Shown: in pieces, positions 7,655 through 14,603 of the stretch | How the letters are laid out: each line of letters starts with the position of its first letter | Position numbering within the stretch: position 1 is the stretch's first letter | Source: Pseudoclavibacter sp. AY1H1 | Lineage (GTDB): Bacteria; Actinomycetota; Actinomycetes; Actinomycetales; Microbacteriaceae | DNA length: 64,000 nucleotides | NCBI RefSeq assembly: GCF_002931055.1 | Contig: NZ_PSXX01000003.1 | Coordinates: 234,678 to 298,677, forward strand | Direction: 5' to 3' | Translations under genes and position numbers: made by a program | Notes under the pieces: model-generated | What the model was told of the DNA's origin: nothing | What the model saw: the letters and a program-made list of their open reading frames with translations, nothing else | The model's database searches: none

Positions 7655-8464
7655 ATGGTTCTCTTCCTCAGCGACATCGACGGCACGCTGCTCAGCGCTC
7701 AGCGCACGCTCTCTCCACGGACGATCGCGGCGATCGAGGCGGTGCGAGCGGCCGGCCATCACTTCGTGCTGAGCTCGTCCCGGCCCCCGGAGTCGATGCG
7801 GGTGCTCGAGCGCCTGTACGGCGGCATCGGCTCGCCGCTCGTTGCCTTCAACGGCGGGCTGGTGCTGTCCGGCGACGGCGAGGTGCGGCACGACGTTGCC
7901 ATCTCGGCCGCTGATGCGCGCTTCATCGCCGATCACTGCGAGGCGAGCGGCTTGCACGCGAGCTTCTTCGCCGGCGAGCACTGGTATGCGTGGGGTGAGG
8001 ACGAGTGGACGGACCGGGAGCGCACCCACACGTGGGTGTTCCCGGAGCCCGCCTCGACGTTGGAGTTCGTCGCCTCTGGCGGCGTGGATGTGACGCCGCC
8101 GCACAAGGTGATGTGCATGGGTGACCCTGCCCTGGTCGATGCGCTGGAGGCGGCCCTCGCGGACCGTTCGGGCGTCGTGACGTACCGGTCGAAGGACACG
8201 TACCTGGAGATCGCGAACGCAGCGTGCTCGAAGGGCACGGGCCTGCTCGCGGTCGCTGACCTGCTGGGGGTGGCGCGGGAGGACCTCTACTACTTCGGCG
8301 ACAACTTCAACGACCTGCCGGCCTTCGAGGTCGTCGGCCACCCGATCGCCGTTGCGAACGCCCGCCCGGAGGCGCTCGCGGTGGTGGAGTCGGTGATTCC
8401 GAGCAACACCGATGACGGTGTCGCGGTGTTCCTCGAAGATTGGCTCGCCGGAAGCGCGGGTTGA
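7655..8464 (+). CDS. HAD-superfamily (Cof-type IIB) hydrolase
   Basis: 269 residues. The nucleophile motif is DIDGT at residues 7-11 (Asp7 nucleophile, Asp9 acid/base). Motif II is in LSSSRPP, motif III is Lys in the SKDTYLEI/KG region, and motif IV is GDNFNDLPAF. A large cap between motifs II and III gives the Cof/IIB type. Such enzymes hydrolyse sugar phosphates, flavin nucleotides or PLP. It is separated from the mocR stop by three bases and so co-transcribed; PLP or a related phosphate is a reasonable but unproved substrate. Confidence 0.9.
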   Translation: MVLFLSDIDGTLLSAQRTLSPRTIAAIEAVRAAGHHFVLSSSRPPESMRVLERLYGGIGSPLVAFNGGLVLSGDGEVRHDVAISAADARFIADHCEASGLHASFFAGEHWYAWGEDEWTDRERTHTWVFPEPASTLEFVASGGVDVTPPHKVMCMGDPALVDALEAALADRSGVVTYRSKDTYLEIANAACSKGTGLLAVADLLGVAREDLYYFGDNFNDLPAFEVVGHPIAVANARPEALAVVESVIPSNTDDGVAVFLEDWLAGSAG

Positions 8465-8477
8465 CCTGGCGCGACCA

Positions 8478-8500
8478 GTCCACTGACCTTCGGGTGGACC
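8478..8500 (+). promoter_or_regulatory. GTCCACT / GTGGACC inverted boxes before peptide 2
   Basis: GTCCACT at 8478-8484 and GTGGACC at 8494-8500 face each other. The second begins a 12-base block, GTGGACCGCGAC, that is identical on the minus strand upstream of peptide 1. Related AGTGGAC-type boxes bind PdxR-like MocR proteins in Corynebacterium. A MocR operator is a fair inference. Confidence 0.45.
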
Positions 8501-8571
8501 GCGACACGCCCGGGCGTCTCCGATTGGATTGCAGTATCCGGTGTTTGCCGGCAGATCACGGAGGTGGACTC

Positions 8572-8709
8572 ATGGAACTTCTCGCTCTTGGTATCGGGGT
8601 TGTGGCGGTTGTCGCCTTCGCGGCGGAGACTGTTCGCGCCGTCCGCAAGGATGGGTACGCGCAGCGCCCCACGCGCTTCGGCTACAACACTCGTCAGCCG
8701 CAGCTCTAA
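8572..8709 (+). CDS. Small membrane peptide, paralogue 2
   Basis: 45 residues: a hydrophobic helix (about 3-19), then a basic tail RKDGYAQRPTRFGYNTRQPQL. It starts eight bases after GGAGGTGG. It shares the MEL start, the DGY segment and the Y(D/N)TRQP tail with the gene at 5940-6086, and the two upstream regions share at least four boxes. It lies 107 bp after the HAD gene on the same strand but has its own promoter-like region. The function is unknown. Confidence 0.75.
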   Translation: MELLALGIGVVAVVAFAAETVRAVRKDGYAQRPTRFGYNTRQPQL

Positions 8710-8759
8710 CAGCAGCTCTCGTCGCAGCTCTCCTCGCAGCACTCATCGCAGCACTTCAT
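8706..8759 (-). CDS. Possible 17-residue cysteine-rich peptide
   Basis: A short frame on the minus strand reads MKCCDECCEESCDESCC and stop, with seven cysteines and alternating acidic residues, as in metallothionein-like metal binders. The ribosome binding site is weak (GAGAG about 15 bases upstream), and the frame is embedded in CGCAGCTCTC-like near-repeats, so it may be chance. Its stop abuts the end of peptide 2 on the opposite strand. Reported only as a candidate. Confidence 0.2.
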   Translation of the reverse strand: MKCCDECCEESCDESCC

Positions 8760-9022
8760 CGCGCTGCTGCGCTCTCTCGATTGAGAGGGCTTGGGAGGGT
8801 CTTGGTGAGCAAACGGTGCCGCCCTGGTCTTCGTGACCACGGCGGCACTTTCGCGTTTGCGCGCCCTAGCGGGGCCCTCTGAGCCGCGCCGCTCCTCTCC
8901 GCGCCAGGCGGTGTCTTCCTGATTCAGACTGTGCCTCTCTGGGCCAGGCGGTGCCTCCCCGACCCAGACTGCGCCTCTCCGGGCCAAACGGTGCCTCTCC
9001 GGGCCAGGCCGTCGTGGCGGCC
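8710..9022. other. Intergenic region with 20-bp repeats
   Basis: It contains GCAGCTCTC near-repeats (8711-8755), an inverted CTCTC-TCGATT-GAGAG hairpin near 8771-8786 that could end peptide 2 transcription, and the 20-bp tandem repeat at 8903-9002. No other gene is seen. Confidence 0.55.
8903..9002. repeat. Five degenerate 20-bp tandem units
   Basis: Two 40-bp copies (8903-8942, 8943-8982) and a 20-bp half copy (8983-9002). Each 40-mer is itself two related 20-bp units starting GCCAGGCGG or YYCAGACTG. It sits just after the HNH gene stop, next to the repeat-bearing 3' end of that gene. Confidence 0.8.
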
Positions 9023-10642
9023 TCACGGTCTTCGGTTGACCTGTGGGCGGGTGGCCGCCGGGGAGTTGGCGGTGCGCGAGTTGGCAGCCCGGGAGTTGGC
9101 TGCCCGGGAGTTGGCTGCCGGTGGCGGATATCCGCGGCGGCGGCTGGCTCTGGGCGGGACGTGCCGCCCGAGCGCGGGTACGACGTGCCAGCGTCCGTTG
9201 CTGCTGCGAGTGAGGGTGAGTCTTTCGCGGTGGACTTCGTGGTGGTGGAAGGAGCACAGCAGGATGCCGTCTTTCGCGTCGGTTGGTCCGCCTTCGCTCC
9301 AGGGGAGGGCGTGGTGCACTTCGCACCAGCGCACTGGTGCGCTGCATCCGGGTGCGCGGCATTGTCGGTCGCGGGTTGCGACCGCCCGGCGTTGGGCTGT
9401 GGTGAAGAGGCGTTGCTTGCGGCCGAGGTCGAGGATCTCGCCGTTGGTGTCGGTAATCGCGATGCGGATGAACCCGTCGCAGACGACCTGGGCTGCGACC
9501 GACGGTGGGACTGGCTCTCCGGTGCGCTCGAGGTGGGGCAGGTCTTCGGGTCGGGTGGCGGTGCCGTCTTGTCCGGCGGTGGTGGTGACGATGATGACCG
9601 TTGGTGCCTCGCCGCCGGTGCGGGGCGCGTCGGGTGACTCGGCGTAGGCGCGGACGATCATCGTGAGCGCGTCGATGCGCTGCTGCTCGATCGACCGCGG
9701 GTCAACCAGTGGGACGTCGACGATCTCGTCCTCACCGACGTCACCGTCGTCGTCACCGTCGGCGCGGCCGGCACCGGACGGGAGTTCATCTGGTCCGAGT
9801 GCTGGAGCGAGTGGTTCCCCGCACTCGGACGCGGCCGGGAACTCCACGGCTCGGCGCGGGGAGAGGAGGGCGTCGAAGACTGAGAGCAGCTGCTCGCCTT
9901 GCTCGGGCGTCGCGACGAACTTGCCGGTGACGGCACCGTCCGTACGCCGCGTAAACCACAGGCCGCGCTGCTCGGCGATCTTGTCGGCGCGCGGCTCGTC
10001 GCCGTCGGGATCGAGGTAGGAAACCCAGGTCGCGGCCTGCACCTCAAGGACCTTCGGTACCGCGGGCTGTTCATCTTCTGGATTCAGGCCGCACGCGGAC
10101 GCCACGAGCTCACCCTCGGCGCGGGCGAGCTCGTCGACGTCCACGCGGTTGCCGGTGCGGTCGAGGCCCTTCGTGATCGCGGTCGCCTGCGCCACCGACA
10201 TGACCCCGGAGCCCACCGCCTTCGACACCTCCGTGTATTTCGGCGGGATCGACTCGCCTGTAGCGCTCATCCGCTCCCTCGTCGCCTCTGCAAGCTGCAC
10301 GAGGGTCTTCGCCTCGAAGGGCTTCACCGCGAGCACCTGCTCGACCATCGCCGCAAGGTTCCGAAACCCGGACTTCCGAGCGACCGTCTCCGCTCGCGGA
10401 GACTCGTCTTCACGGCGCAAGAGTTCGCCAGCTACCTCAACGAGCGCGGCATCCAGCACGCGTCGGCGAGCAGCGAGCTCACGGAGCACAACGACGATCT
10501 CCGCGTCCGGAAGGCTTGCCAGCTGGCACCGCGCCTCGAGAAGCGCGTCCACGACAGCCGTCTCCATTGACGACCGCGCCGATGACTGTCCTGGCTGCGC
10601 CGACGACTGTCGACCCGATTCTTGCTCCGCCTGCGATGCCAC
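9023..10642 (-). CDS. DUF222 / 13E12-repeat HNH endonuclease-like protein
   Basis: 539 residues from the GTG at 10642, which lies six bases after GGGGGAGG; an ATG further upstream would place that ribosome binding site inside the gene. The N-terminal DUF222 helical domain (LREL to VLAVKPFEAK) is followed by an acidic linker (GRADGDDDGDVGEDE) and a C-terminal HNH motif with CRAPGCSAPVRWCEVHHA and LCSFHHHEVH. This family is present in many copies in actinobacterial genomes; its role is unproved (mobile-element or phage-defence ideas exist). The last 40 residues are four AANSR-like repeats coded by 15-bp units (9063-9122), an unusual tail. Confidence 0.9.
   Translation of the reverse strand: MASQAEQESGRQSSAQPGQSSARSSMETAVVDALLEARCQLASLPDAEIVVVLRELAARRRVLDAALVEVAGELLRREDESPRAETVARKSGFRNLAAMVEQVLAVKPFEAKTLVQLAEATRERMSATGESIPPKYTEVSKAVGSGVMSVAQATAITKGLDRTGNRVDVDELARAEGELVASACGLNPEDEQPAVPKVLEVQAATWVSYLDPDGDEPRADKIAEQRGLWFTRRTDGAVTGKFVATPEQGEQLLSVFDALLSPRRAVEFPAASECGEPLAPALGPDELPSGAGRADGDDDGDVGEDEIVDVPLVDPRSIEQQRIDALTMIVRAYAESPDAPRTGGEAPTVIIVTTTAGQDGTATRPEDLPHLERTGEPVPPSVAAQVVCDGFIRIAITDTNGEILDLGRKQRLFTTAQRRAVATRDRQCRAPGCSAPVRWCEVHHALPWSEGGPTDAKDGILLCSFHHHEVHRERLTLTRSSNGRWHVVPALGRHVPPRASRRRGYPPPAANSRAANSRAANSRTANSPAATRPQVNRRP
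9063..9122 (-). repeat. Four 15-bp repeats in the HNH gene 3' end
   Basis: GAGTTGGCNGCCCGG-type units begin at 9063, 9078, 9093 and 9108 and stay in frame, coding repeated AANSR/TANSP at the protein C-terminus. Confidence 0.85.
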
Positions 10643-10690
10643 GACAACCTCCCCCAAGATCACCATCAGACTAGCACTGGACCGCACCAA

Positions 10691-10724
10691 AATCTATATC
10701 AGGACCAGGTTTTCTTCAAGAAAA
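10691..10724 (-). promoter_or_regulatory. Promoter of the HNH gene with overlapping palindrome
   Basis: On the minus strand TTGAAG (10714-10719) and TAGATT (10691-10696) are 17 bp apart. The -35 lies in a perfect inverted repeat, TTTTCTTCAAGAAAA (10710-10724), the most AT-rich patch for kilobases, suggesting a repressor site over the promoter. Confidence 0.55.
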
Positions 10725-10876
10725 TAGGAGCTAGCTTCGAACGGAAGATCTGTCCCGGAATACCCCAGGTGAGCAGAGGAAATCCACCCGCACTTCGCCA
10801 CGGGCCCCGCCCGAGCGAGCAGGAGCCGCGCCGCTGCCGAGCGAGGAGGAGCACAGCAGCGTCCTACGCTGACGTG

Positions 10877-11482
10877 ATGACCTACCTCCCCCGAGTGGTC
10901 GAGCACTCGGCCCTCACACCGGCCGAGCTCACGGCCCTGCGTGCACTCTTCGATCGCGAGTACCGCTCAGTGCACGGCGAGTGGGATCCCGAGCAGCCCT
11001 ACGGCTACGCCCCGGCCTCCACGCACGCGATCGTCTTCGACGCAGCAGGTTCGGCCTTGGCGCACGTCGGGTTCCAGCGACGTGAGATCACGGTCGGCCG
11101 CGCCCAGGTCGTCGTGGCCGGCACGGGTGGCGTGCTCGTCGATGACGGGCTCCGAGGCCAAGGCCTTGGCGAGCTCGCGATGTCGCTCGCTCGAGGTGCG
11201 ATGCGAGCCACCCCCGACCTCGAGTACGGCTATCTGGGATGCCGGGAAGACGTCGTGCCCTTCTACGAGCGGACCGGCTGGCATCGCATCCGCGTCGTCG
11301 AGCGAAGCACACCGCGCTCGCTCCCACCCGAGACGATGATGCCACCCGAGACAGTGATGCGAGCGGAGGCGAGCGTCGAGGCAGTCGTCGAAGCGGGGTC
11401 TCCGGTGCTCATCTCGCCGATCCGGCAGAGCGTCGATTCCTGGCCTCCTGGTGTGGTCGACCTCCGGGGCAGACCCTGGTAG
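10877..11482 (+). CDS. GNAT acetyltransferase, AAC(2')/NodA-like
   Basis: 201 residues. The acetyl-CoA pyrophosphate loop is DDGLRGQGLGELAM (about 91-104). A conserved HVGFQRREI strand precedes it. The protein ends SWPPGVVDLRGRPW, resembling the C-terminal W-x-x-G-D/E motif shared by aminoglycoside 2'-N-acetyltransferases (AAC(2')) and the nodulation acyltransferase NodA. Mycobacterial AAC(2') enzymes are chromosomal and of similar length (about 180-200). Substrate is uncertain: aminoglycoside, peptidoglycan amino sugar, or another amine. ATG 10877 was chosen because an upstream extension would be low-complexity. No operon partners. Confidence 0.75.
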   Translation: MTYLPRVVEHSALTPAELTALRALFDREYRSVHGEWDPEQPYGYAPASTHAIVFDAAGSALAHVGFQRREITVGRAQVVVAGTGGVLVDDGLRGQGLGELAMSLARGAMRATPDLEYGYLGCREDVVPFYERTGWHRIRVVERSTPRSLPPETMMPPETVMRAEASVEAVVEAGSPVLISPIRQSVDSWPPGVVDLRGRPW

Positions 11483-11597
11483 CGCGGGGCGGGTAGCCGG
11501 CAACGACCAGCGGCAGCAAGCAACAGGTAGCCGCGTCGGGCAGCCAGCAACGCGCGACGGACAGTCGGCAGCGGGTAGGAGGCAGCGACCGGCGGCG

Positions 11598-11762
11598 CTA
11601 GAGAGCTGGGGTCGGCCCCTCGCCGGCTCCCCCTGACTCGGGCCGGCCTGCGGCGTACCGCGCCTCGAGCTCGCGGAGGCGCTTGAGTCGCGCCCACGGG
11701 ACGAATCCGATCCACATGACGGATGCCACTGCCGCTCCCATGATCATCGACGAGATATCCAT
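11598..11762 (-). CDS. Small membrane protein, hypothetical
   Basis: 54 residues: hydrophobic segment MDISSMIMGAAVASVMWIGF, then a charged RLKRLRELEARYAAG helix and a glycine/proline tail. The pattern (single membrane anchor plus short cytoplasmic helix) fits small actinobacterial membrane proteins. The ribosome binding site is weak (GTGGGCC). It lies downstream of, and in the same direction as, the two-helix protein at 11920. Function unknown. Confidence 0.5.
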   Translation of the reverse strand: MDISSMIMGAAVASVMWIGFVPWARLKRLRELEARYAAGRPESGGAGEGPTPAL

Positions 11763-11919
11763 GCGGCCCACGGTACGAGATCCGCCCCAGCCGGCGCATC
11801 GGCTGCGCGACGGAGATCGCGGACGCCGACCGCCGGGCCGTGCCTGCGCGTCTGCCCGTCCCGCGGCCCCTGCCCTTGTCCCCTACCCGTGCGCTGTGCC
11901 TGTGCCCCTGCCCCTGCCC

Positions 11920-12207
11920 CTACTCCCCGCTCCAGCGCCGGTCGCTGCGGTCGAGCAGCACGTAGATCGTGCGGATGAAGGCGACCAGGGCACCGATCGC
12001 GCAGATGCCGCTCACGACGAGGGACACCCAGAAGATCATCGTGAGCGCCTCCTGCTGCTGGGTGCCGACCGTGAGCTGGGCGGACGCCAGCGATGACACG
12101 ACTCCGCTGAGCGCGCCGACGAGCACGAACACCATCCACCACATGAACGAGGTCGTGGACGACCCGTCGGCCGCCGACCGGAACGAGCCCCTGGAGTGCG
12201 AAGTCAT
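11920..12207 (-). CDS. Two-helix membrane protein, hypothetical
   Basis: 95 residues with two clear membrane segments (about 22-44 and 56-82) separated by a short polar loop (TVGTQQQEAL), a polar serine-rich N-terminus and an acidic/basic tail. No family recognised. It is divergent from the DUF445 gene 106 bp away. Confidence 0.7.
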   Translation of the reverse strand: MTSHSRGSFRSAADGSSTTSFMWWMVFVLVGALSGVVSSLASAQLTVGTQQQEALTMIFWVSLVVSGICAIGALVAFIRTIYVLLDRSDRRWSGE

Positions 12208-12313
12208 GCGTCCAGTCTGTCGATCTCGGCCCGTCGGGGAATCCCCGGAGACCCGAGGCAGACCTGGGGCACCCCGCAGTCGCCGTCCGGCTCAGGCGTG
12301 CAAAGATGACCGC

Positions 12314-13585
12314 ATGTCGCGCACCCCGACCGAGCTTCTGAGCCCCGCAGACCAGGAGCGCCGGCGCAGCCTGCGAGTCATGAAGGCGGTGGCGTTGGGG
12401 GCCCTCCTCTTCATGGCGGTGGTGTTCGTGGTCGCGTTCGCGCTGCAACGAGATGTGCCGGCGTTCGCGTACGTTCGCGCAGCCGCGGAGGGCGGCATGG
12501 TCGGCGCCCTCGCCGACTGGTTCGCCGTGACGGCCCTCTTCCGGCACCCGCTGGGCATCCCGATCCCGCACACGGCGATCATCCCGAAGCGGAAGGACGA
12601 GATCGGCCGCACGCTCGGCGAGTTCGTGGAGACCGAGTTCCTGCGCGGCGACGTGGTGCGGACGAAGCTGCAGGCCACGTCGATCGCGGCCCGCCTCGGC
12701 GAATGGATCGAGCAGCCGGAGCACGCGGAGCGAATCGCCTCTGAGGCGTCCATCATGGCGACGGGGGTGCTCGAGGCGCTCAGCGACGACGACGTCCAGG
12801 GCCTCATCGAAGACCTGGCTCGCGAGCACCTCGTGGAGCCGAAGTGGGCTCCCCCGTTGGGCGAGTGGATGTCGCGCGTCGTCGCGACCGGCGCGCATCG
12901 GGGCGCCGTGGACCTGGCCGCCGACAGCGCCGCCGCGTGGCTCGCCGCCAACCAGAGCGCCTTCGATGGCCTCGTGTCGAGGCGTCTCCCCTCGTGGGTT
13001 CCGTCGGTCGCGACCAAGCTCGTCGACAACACCGCGTACAACGAGGCGGTCAAGTTCGTCGCGGCGGTGCGAGCGGACGACGCGCATCCCGCCAGGGCCG
13101 CCATCGACGGCTACCTGGCTCGCCTCTCGGACCAGCTGCAGCACGACCCGGAGCTCATCGCCCGCTTCGAGGGCGCCAAGGGCAACATCTTCGACAGCCC
13201 CCGCATGCGCGAGCTCGCCGCGGAGGCCTGGAACGCCGCGAAGACGGGCCTCCTGCGTTCGCTCGCCGACCCGGAGAGCGCGCTCCGCACCCGCGCCACG
13301 GCGGCGCTCGTCGACATCGGTCAGCGACTGACGACGGATGCGCAGCTCCAGCAGCGGGTGAACACGTGGGTCATCGACGCGGCGGTGTTCCTCGTCGACC
13401 GGTATCGGCACGAGATCTCGTCGATCATCTCGGACACCGTCGCCAGCTGGGACGCCGATGAGACGAGCGAGAAGATCGAGCTCATGGTGGGCCGCGACCT
13501 GCAGTACATCCGCCTGAACGGCACGATCGTGGGCGCCCTCGCGGGCGTGACGATCTTCACGGTCGCCCACGCCTTCCTCGGCTGA
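12314..13585 (+). CDS. DUF445 family membrane protein (YjiN-like)
   Basis: 423 residues. A hydrophobic segment near 24-46 is followed by the DUF445 signature AAAEGGMVGALADWFAVTALFRHPLGIPIPHTAI (start about 57), then long amphipathic helical regions and a final hydrophobic stretch (IVGALAGVTIFTVAHAFL). The family is widespread, membrane-anchored and of unknown biochemical role. The start chosen (MSRTPTELLS) matches the expected N-terminus length; an open frame continues upstream without support. Confidence 0.9.
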   Translation: MSRTPTELLSPADQERRRSLRVMKAVALGALLFMAVVFVVAFALQRDVPAFAYVRAAAEGGMVGALADWFAVTALFRHPLGIPIPHTAIIPKRKDEIGRTLGEFVETEFLRGDVVRTKLQATSIAARLGEWIEQPEHAERIASEASIMATGVLEALSDDDVQGLIEDLAREHLVEPKWAPPLGEWMSRVVATGAHRGAVDLAADSAAAWLAANQSAFDGLVSRRLPSWVPSVATKLVDNTAYNEAVKFVAAVRADDAHPARAAIDGYLARLSDQLQHDPELIARFEGAKGNIFDSPRMRELAAEAWNAAKTGLLRSLADPESALRTRATAALVDIGQRLTTDAQLQQRVNTWVIDAAVFLVDRYRHEISSIISDTVASWDADETSEKIELMVGRDLQYIRLNGTIVGALAGVTIFTVAHAFLG

Positions 13586-13599
13586 GGTCCCGCGGCCAG

Positions 13600-13650
13600 C
13601 ATCTCGCACCCGCATCCCGCGTCCCGCGTCCCGCACCCCGCATCCCGCAC
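13600..13650. repeat. CCCGCAT/CCCGCGT heptanucleotide run
   Basis: Short tandem heptamers between the convergent DUF445 and TAXI genes, with no coding content. Confidence 0.6.
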
Positions 13651-13664
13651 GGTCTCGAGGGCGG

Positions 13665-14603
13665 TCAGCCGTAGAGCTCCCGGTAGCGTCTCTGGGCGGC
13701 GGGGTGCAGCGCGATAGGGAGGGTGTCGATGAGGTTCGACGCGGTCAGGTACTGCACGCCGAGCGACCCTTCCGGCACGAGCTGCGCGGCGTCTCGGATG
13801 AGGACGTCGACGAGCGCCCTCGCCACCTGGTCCGGGAGGTCGGGCCTGGCGAGCAGGTAGTTGGAGACCCCGATCGCGGGCACCGCTTCGGCGCTCCCGT
13901 AGGTGCTGGCAGGAACCGCCGTGAGCGTGTAGACGCCGGGATGCTCGAGCTCGAGGGCCGGGAGCGCATCGGTGAGGTCGACGAGCTCCACCGCGGTGTC
14001 GAGGTCCTGCACGGCGGGGAGCGGCAGTCCGCCCGACCAGAAGATCGCGTCGACGGTGCCGGCCTCGAGGGCGGAGACGGCCTCGTCGAGGTACAGCTCG
14101 GAGATGACGCTCGCGCCCGCGCCCTCGAGGAGGCCAAGCGTGCCGAGGAGCCGCCTGGCGGTGAGCGCCGCGCCTGATTGGGGCGCCCCGACCGAGACAC
14201 GCCGCCCGGCGAGGTCGCCGATGGCGCTGACGGGCCCGTCTGAGCGCACGAAGCACTGCAGGTAGTTCTGGTAGACGCGCCCGATCGCGACCTTGTTCTG
14301 CGCGTCGGTCGCCGCCGCGTCGGCGAGCACGATGGCGAGCTCGGCGTCGCGGGCCTGCAGCATGGCCAGGTTCTCGACGCTGCCACCCGTCGTGACCACG
14401 TCGAGCCCCGTCGTGCCGTCTCGGCGGAGCGCTTCGCGGAGCAGCTCGCCGAACTGCACGTAGGTGCCGCCCTGCTCGCCGCAGGCCATGCGGATGCGCG
14501 GGGACGGCTGCCCGAGAGAGCATCCGGCGAGCGCGAAGGTCGCGGCGGCGGCCGAGGCCGCACCGGCGCCGAACAGCAGGCCCCGCCTCGTGAGGATCAC
14601 CAC
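13665..14603 (-). CDS. TAXI-family substrate-binding lipoprotein
   Basis: 312 residues. The N-terminus has twin arginines (RRGLLFG, 6-12) and a lipobox LAGC with Cys28, so it is exported (possibly by Tat) and lipid-anchored. The domain begins with MACGEQGGTYVQFGELL, the TAXI-family TRAP/TTT binding-protein fold, which binds glutamate-like or dicarboxylate ligands. No membrane subunit gene is present. Instead it overlaps the end of the histidine kinase gene by seven bases, so it probably acts as a ligand-sensing partner of that kinase rather than a transporter subunit. Start GTG at 14603; a second GTG follows directly. Confidence 0.85.
   Translation of the reverse strand: MVILTRRGLLFGAGAASAAAATFALAGCSLGQPSPRIRMACGEQGGTYVQFGELLREALRRDGTTGLDVVTTGGSVENLAMLQARDAELAIVLADAAATDAQNKVAIGRVYQNYLQCFVRSDGPVSAIGDLAGRRVSVGAPQSGAALTARRLLGTLGLLEGAGASVISELYLDEAVSALEAGTVDAIFWSGGLPLPAVQDLDTAVELVDLTDALPALELEHPGVYTLTAVPASTYGSAEAVPAIGVSNYLLARPDLPDQVARALVDVLIRDAAQLVPEGSLGVQYLTASNLIDTLPIALHPAAQRRYRELYG

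Noticed and set aside
9023..10642. HNH/DUF222 gene as part of a transposon or prophage
   Set aside because: No terminal repeats, target duplications, integrase or phage genes are next to it.
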